64,000 bases of DNA, from assembly GCF_900169075.1 (NCBI RefSeq), contig NZ_LT827015.1, forward strand, positions 248,001 through 312,000, given 5' to 3'. This document shows, piece after piece, positions 60,494-64,000 of this stretch. A program made the translations under genes and the position numbers. Below the pieces are notes generated by a model. It saw nothing but the letters and a program-made list of their open reading frames with translations, searched no databases and had not been told where the DNA came from. The stretch's first letter is position 1. Every line of letters starts with the position of its first letter. Source of the stretch: Chryseobacterium phocaeense (GTDB lineage: Bacteria > Bacteroidota > Bacteroidia > Flavobacteriales > Weeksellaceae).

Positions 60494-61549
60494 ATGATAA
60501 CCACTGATATATTGATCATAGGAGCCGGACCTACCGGGCTTTTTGCTGTTTTTGAAGCAGGTTTATTAAAAATGAAGTGTCATATTATTGACGCACTTCC
60601 ACAGCCGGGAGGACAGCTAGCAGAGCTTTATCCTAAGAAACCTATTTTCGATATTCCGGGATATCCTTCTGTGAATGCAGGAGAACTGGTGGATAATTTA
60701 ATGGAGCAGATCAAGCAATTCCAGCCGGGATTCACATTAGGGGAAACGGCGGTTTCTTATACCAAGATAGACGATGAGTGGTTTGAAGTGATCACCAATA
60801 AAGGAACAGTTCACAGATGTAAAGCCATTGCTATTGCCGGTGGATTGGGAACTTTTGAGCCGAGAAAACCTACTTTTGAAAACGTGGCGGATTATGAAGA
60901 AAAAGGTCTTGAATATTTCGTTAAAGAGCCTGAACATTTCAGAAATAAAAAAGTAGTTATTGCCGGAGGAGGAGATTCAGCGCTGGACTGGAGTATTTTC
61001 CTTTCTAATGTGGCCAGTGAAGTAACCCTGATTCACAGAAGAAATGAATTCAGAGGAGCTTTGGATTCTGTAGAGAAAGTACAGGATCTTAAAAACGAAG
61101 GTAAAATCAAATTAATTACCCCTGCAGAAGTTACCGGTATCAAAGGAGATGGAAAAGTAGAAGCCATCACCGTAGAAATTGAAGGACAGGAAGCTTTTGA
61201 TATTGAAACAGATTATTTCATTCCTCTATTCGGTTTAACTCCAAAATTGGGTGAGATCGGAAACTGGGGCTTGAATATCGAGAAAAACGCAATCGTAGTG
61301 AACAATGCCCTGGATTATCAGACCAACATTGACGGAATCTACGCTATCGGAGATATCAATACGTATCCTGGAAAATTAAAGCTGATCCTTTGTGGTTTCC
61401 ACGAAGCAACATTGATGTGTCAGAGTGTTTACAACAGACTGAATCCAGGTAAGAAATTTGTACTAAAATATACGACAGTAAGCGGTGTAGACGGATTTGA
61501 CGGAAGCCGTAAAGAAGCAGAAAAGGCAGTTGTGAAAAAAATTGACTAA
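60494..61549 (+). CDS. Thioredoxin reductase-like ferredoxin-NADP+ reductase
   Basis: The 351-residue flavoprotein has the FAD site DILIIGAGPTGLFAVFEAGL at residue 5 and the NADPH site KVVIAGGGDSALDWSIFLS near residue 155. C-terminal DGIYAIGDINTYPGK is the second FAD motif. It lacks the CxxC disulfide of thioredoxin reductases, which marks the ferredoxin/flavodoxin reductase type. It is followed after 12 bases by a 2Fe-2S ferredoxin, its likely partner. Confidence 0.9.
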   Translation: MITTDILIIGAGPTGLFAVFEAGLLKMKCHIIDALPQPGGQLAELYPKKPIFDIPGYPSVNAGELVDNLMEQIKQFQPGFTLGETAVSYTKIDDEWFEVITNKGTVHRCKAIAIAGGLGTFEPRKPTFENVADYEEKGLEYFVKEPEHFRNKKVVIAGGGDSALDWSIFLSNVASEVTLIHRRNEFRGALDSVEKVQDLKNEGKIKLITPAEVTGIKGDGKVEAITVEIEGQEAFDIETDYFIPLFGLTPKLGEIGNWGLNIEKNAIVVNNALDYQTNIDGIYAIGDINTYPGKLKLILCGFHEATLMCQSVYNRLNPGKKFVLKYTTVSGVDGFDGSRKEAEKAVVKKID

Positions 61550-61561
61550 TTTTGCACTATT

Positions 61562-61891
61562 ATGTCAGATATCAATATTAAGATCACGGATCGGGAAGGG
61601 GTAACCCATGATGTGGTAGCACCTACAGATATGTCTATGAACCTGATGGAGATCATCCGTTCCTATGAATTGGCGGAAGAGGGAACCATTGGGGTATGCG
61701 GAGGAATGGCGATGTGCGCCTCATGTCAGGTGTATGTGATCAATGATCCGGGCCTTGAGCCTATGGGCGATGAAGAAGATGCCATGCTGGCGGAAGCATA
61801 CCACGTAAAAGACAACAGCAGACTGGGATGCCAGCTGCATATGATGGATGAAATGGAAGGTCTTGAAGTGGAGATTGCTCCTTATCCTTAG
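61562..61891 (+). CDS. 2Fe-2S ferredoxin (adrenodoxin type)
   Basis: The 109-residue protein has the ligand cysteines in GVCGGMAMCASCQVYVINDP near residue 45 and a fourth in SRLGCQLHMMDEM near residue 90. The acidic helix GDEEDAMLAEA near residue 69 is the partner-docking part. It most likely takes electrons from the reductase encoded just upstream. Confidence 0.92.
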   Translation: MSDINIKITDREGVTHDVVAPTDMSMNLMEIIRSYELAEEGTIGVCGGMAMCASCQVYVINDPGLEPMGDEEDAMLAEAYHVKDNSRLGCQLHMMDEMEGLEVEIAPYP

Positions 61892-61916
61892 AAGATATTT
61901 TTTAATCTTAAATATA

Positions 61917-61944
61917 AACCCCGTTCGAATTTTCGAACGGGGTT
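61917..61944. terminator. Terminator after the ferredoxin gene
   Basis: A perfect 13-bp stem (aaccccgttcgaa, loop tt, ttcgaacggggtt) is followed by atttta. Confidence 0.85.
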
Positions 61945-61998
61945 ATTTTAGCTTCTTAATTAACATTGTAGTAGTTATTTATACGAACAATAAAAATG

Positions 61999-62580
61999 TT
62001 ATATTTCCTCCTTCGAAATCCACTTCCCAACAGTAGGAGCCACATAATTCCTCATCATTTCCAAAAGCTCATCAATATTTTCACTCACCAGAAGCATGTC
62101 GCGATTCACTTGCTTTAAAAATCCCTTATCCACCATGGTCTGCACCAATTGTATCAAGTCATCATAAAATCCATCGATATTTAAAATCCCGATCGGTTTT
62201 TTATGGAGTCCCAGCTGTGCCCAGGTGATCATCTCAAAAAACTCTTCCAGTGTTCCATAGCCGCCGGGAAGGACAATCACGCCTTCGCATAGATCATTCA
62301 TCTTTGTTTTTCTTTCGTGCATGGTTTCTACGATGACGAGCTCAGTAAGGTTTTTGTGGGCAATTTCTTTGGACTGCAGGAAATGGGGAAGTACGCCAAT
62401 AACTTTTCCGTTTTCTTGTAAAGCACCGTCCGCTACAGCACCCATTAAGCCTACGTCTGCACCGCCATAGATAAGCCGAATATTTTGTTTTGCTAAAGTC
62501 TGTCCAAGTAAGATTGCCTGCTCTTTATAAATGTCATCTGACCCGAAACTGGAACCGCAGAATACTGTGATACTTTTCAT
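61999..62580 (-). CDS. LOG-family nucleotide 5'-monophosphate nucleosidase (TIGR00730)
   Basis: The 193-residue Rossmann protein starts with ITVFCGSSFGSDDIYKEQA and has the nucleotide motif VLPGGYGTLEEFFEMITWAQ near residue 104, with ETMHERKTKMNDL just before. Plant homologues release cytokinins; bacterial members hydrolyse nucleoside monophosphates. The substrate here is unknown. Confidence 0.88.
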   Translation of the reverse strand: MKSITVFCGSSFGSDDIYKEQAILLGQTLAKQNIRLIYGGADVGLMGAVADGALQENGKVIGVLPHFLQSKEIAHKNLTELVIVETMHERKTKMNDLCEGVIVLPGGYGTLEEFFEMITWAQLGLHKKPIGILNIDGFYDDLIQLVQTMVDKGFLKQVNRDMLLVSENIDELLEMMRNYVAPTVGKWISKEEI

Positions 62581-62708
62581 TGTTTTTAATCTTGTTAAAT
62601 AATTTTTGAACCGTTAATATCTCATTGATCTTAATGGTTTGAAATTGTTCAAATTAAAATATCCAAAATCATACGACTTTGGATATTCAATATAGTAATA
62701 TTATTCTC

Positions 62709-64000
62709 TTATTTTAAAGGGATATTCGCTAAAATTTCCTTAGTAAAGCTCCAGAACTTCTGTGCAGAAGGAATATTAGCTCTCTCATCCGGAGAGTGCG
62801 CCCCTCTGATGGTAGGTCCGAAACTTACCATTTCCATTTCAGGATAATTGGCTCCGATGATACCGCATTCCAGTCCCGCATGACAGGCAACTACATGAGG
62901 TTTTTCCCCGAACTTTTCGGTATAGATTTTTTCCATCAGCTGAACAATTTCAGAACCCGGTTTAGGCTTCCAGCCAGGATAAGAACCACTGAATTCCACC
63001 TTCATTCCGGCTAATTCCGCAACGGATTTAAGCTGTTCTGCCACCGAATATTTAGATGAATCTACAGAGGATCTCGTAAGGTTTAAAATCTTAAGTTCAC
63101 CTCCTTTTAACTCCACTCTTGCCACATTATTGGAAGCTTCCACGAGGTCTTTCACATCAGGGCTCATTCTGTAAACCCCATTGTGAAGAGACTTTAAGGT
63201 AAGGATGATTTTCTTTGAATCTTCTTCAGAAATGGCTTTATCCGAAGTAGTAGAATTCTCGATATTAATGTGCAAACCAGGTTCGACAGATGCAAACTCT
63301 TCCAGGATTTCCTTTTTCAGAACTGTAGCTTCTTCAATGAATTCCTGAGCATTTCTCACAGAAATAAGCGCAACCCCTTCTCTAGGAATAGCATTTCTCA
63401 ACCCGCCGCTGTCAATAGAGATCAGCTGAACATTCTCCTTGGCCAAACCATTATAAAGAAGTCTTCCCAGAATAATATTGGAGTTTCCAAAACCCTTGTG
63501 GATATCCATTCCTGAATGTCCTCCCTGAAGTCCTTTTACTTCAATTCTTACAATCTGTCCCTTCGCAGCTTCTTTTTCATAAGTCTGAGTAATGGTAACA
63601 TCTACACCGCCTGCACAGCCTATGTCAATCTCATCATCCTCTTCCGTATCAAGGTTTAAAAGAATCTCACCGGTCAACTGTCCCGGTTTTAAGCCTAAAG
63701 CACCCGTCATTCCCGTTTCTTCATCTATTGTGAAAAGTGCTTCAATAGCCGGATGCGGAATATCCGAACTTTCAAGGATAGACATGATCGTAGCAACTCC
63801 CAAGCCGTTATCAGCTCCTAAAGTTGTTCCCTTTGCCTTTACCCAGTCACCGTCAATCTCCATTTTGATTCCTTCTGTGTCAAAATCAAAATTCACATCA
63901 TTGTTCTTCTGGCACACCATATCCAGGTGTGACTGAAGTACAACAGATTTACGGTTTTCCATGCCCGGAGTTGCCGGTTTTTTAATGATCACATTTCCTA
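62709..64000 (-). CDS. pepD: Aminoacyl-histidine dipeptidase (PepD/M20C), 5' end outside window
   Basis: The frame is open to the window edge; about 430 of the usual ~485 residues are present and the true start lies beyond 64000. Zinc-site motifs are VVLQSHLDMVCQKN (His, Asp), TTLGADNGLGVA (Asp), FTIDEETGMTGALG (catalytic Glu pair) and LDTEEDDEIDIGCAGG. GLQGGHSGMDIHKGFGN opens the lid domain, and FGPTIRGAHSPDE carries the last His ligand. It hydrolyses dipeptides such as carnosine-type X-His. Confidence 0.9.
   Translation of the reverse strand, partial: GNVIIKKPATPGMENRKSVVLQSHLDMVCQKNNDVNFDFDTEGIKMEIDGDWVKAKGTTLGADNGLGVATIMSILESSDIPHPAIEALFTIDEETGMTGALGLKPGQLTGEILLNLDTEEDDEIDIGCAGGVDVTITQTYEKEAAKGQIVRIEVKGLQGGHSGMDIHKGFGNSNIILGRLLYNGLAKENVQLISIDSGGLRNAIPREGVALISVRNAQEFIEEATVLKKEILEEFASVEPGLHINIENSTTSDKAISEEDSKKIILTLKSLHNGVYRMSPDVKDLVEASNNVARVELKGGELKILNLTRSSVDSSKYSVAEQLKSVAELAGMKVEFSGSYPGWKPKPGSEIVQLMEKIYTEKFGEKPHVVACHAGLECGIIGANYPEMEMVSFGPTIRGAHSPDERANIPSAQKFWSFTKEILANIPLK

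Overview
The window reads as a chromosomal segment of a Flavobacteriia bacterium, most likely Chryseobacterium or a close Weeksellaceae relative. The evidence is the AT-rich intergenic DNA, the TAnnTTTG promoter -7 elements typical of Bacteroidetes, a type IX secretion (T9SS) sorting domain, GLPGLI and grasp-with-spasm families, the split transketolase and the dispersed intergenic repeat families. This is inferred from protein and promoter style; no database was searched.

Region 1 (1-17460) is a polymorphic-toxin locus. A promoter at 195-202 leads into a tightly packed operon: a T9SS-sorted propeller-like protein, a 1117-residue YD-repeat protein, a tail-fibre-like coiled-coil protein, a 1200-residue RHS protein with a phospholipase A2-like tip, and a lipoprotein that is probably its immunity partner. 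Downstream are four orphan cassettes. Each carries the same 3' piece of the rhs core, a different toxin tip and its own small immunity-type gene. They are bounded by five copies of a 25-bp hairpin. All four cassettes share one junction point and have damaged 5' ends, as expected of silent tips that recombine into the intact rhs gene. A fragment of an HTH regulator lies inside the array.

Region 2 (17486-31195) is mostly housekeeping: a lipoprotein, an M20 carboxypeptidase, an unknown protein, tRNA-Ser(GGA), AnsA, TrmH, RsmE, a four-helix-bundle protein, TsaD, a TamB-like giant, an Lrp/AsnC regulator and a small membrane protein. tsaD and the tamB-like gene diverge across only 4 bp.

Region 3 (31213-36388) is a grasp-with-spasm RiPP cluster on the minus strand. 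It holds a GG-leader precursor peptide, two tandemly duplicated lipoproteins, an ATP-grasp ligase and a SPASM protein that lacks the radical-SAM CxxxCxxC motif.

Region 4 (36389-64000) is core metabolism and envelope: split transketolase, an SGNH hydrolase, a sodium/solute symporter, a pirin / FMN reductase / TMEM175 / YjdI / OsmC / GNAT cluster, a DHA2 exporter, AsnB, a GLPGLI-PNGase F fusion, an RsmB-like methyltransferase, an orphan ABC ATPase, a YceI lipoprotein, PheS, a ferredoxin reductase-ferredoxin pair, a LOG-family hydrolase and a PepD-like dipeptidase cut by the window end. Several long gene-free gaps contain two repeat families: a composite block around a ggtggct/agccacc hairpin, and a block built from gcgaa/ggcaaa/agctgag words.
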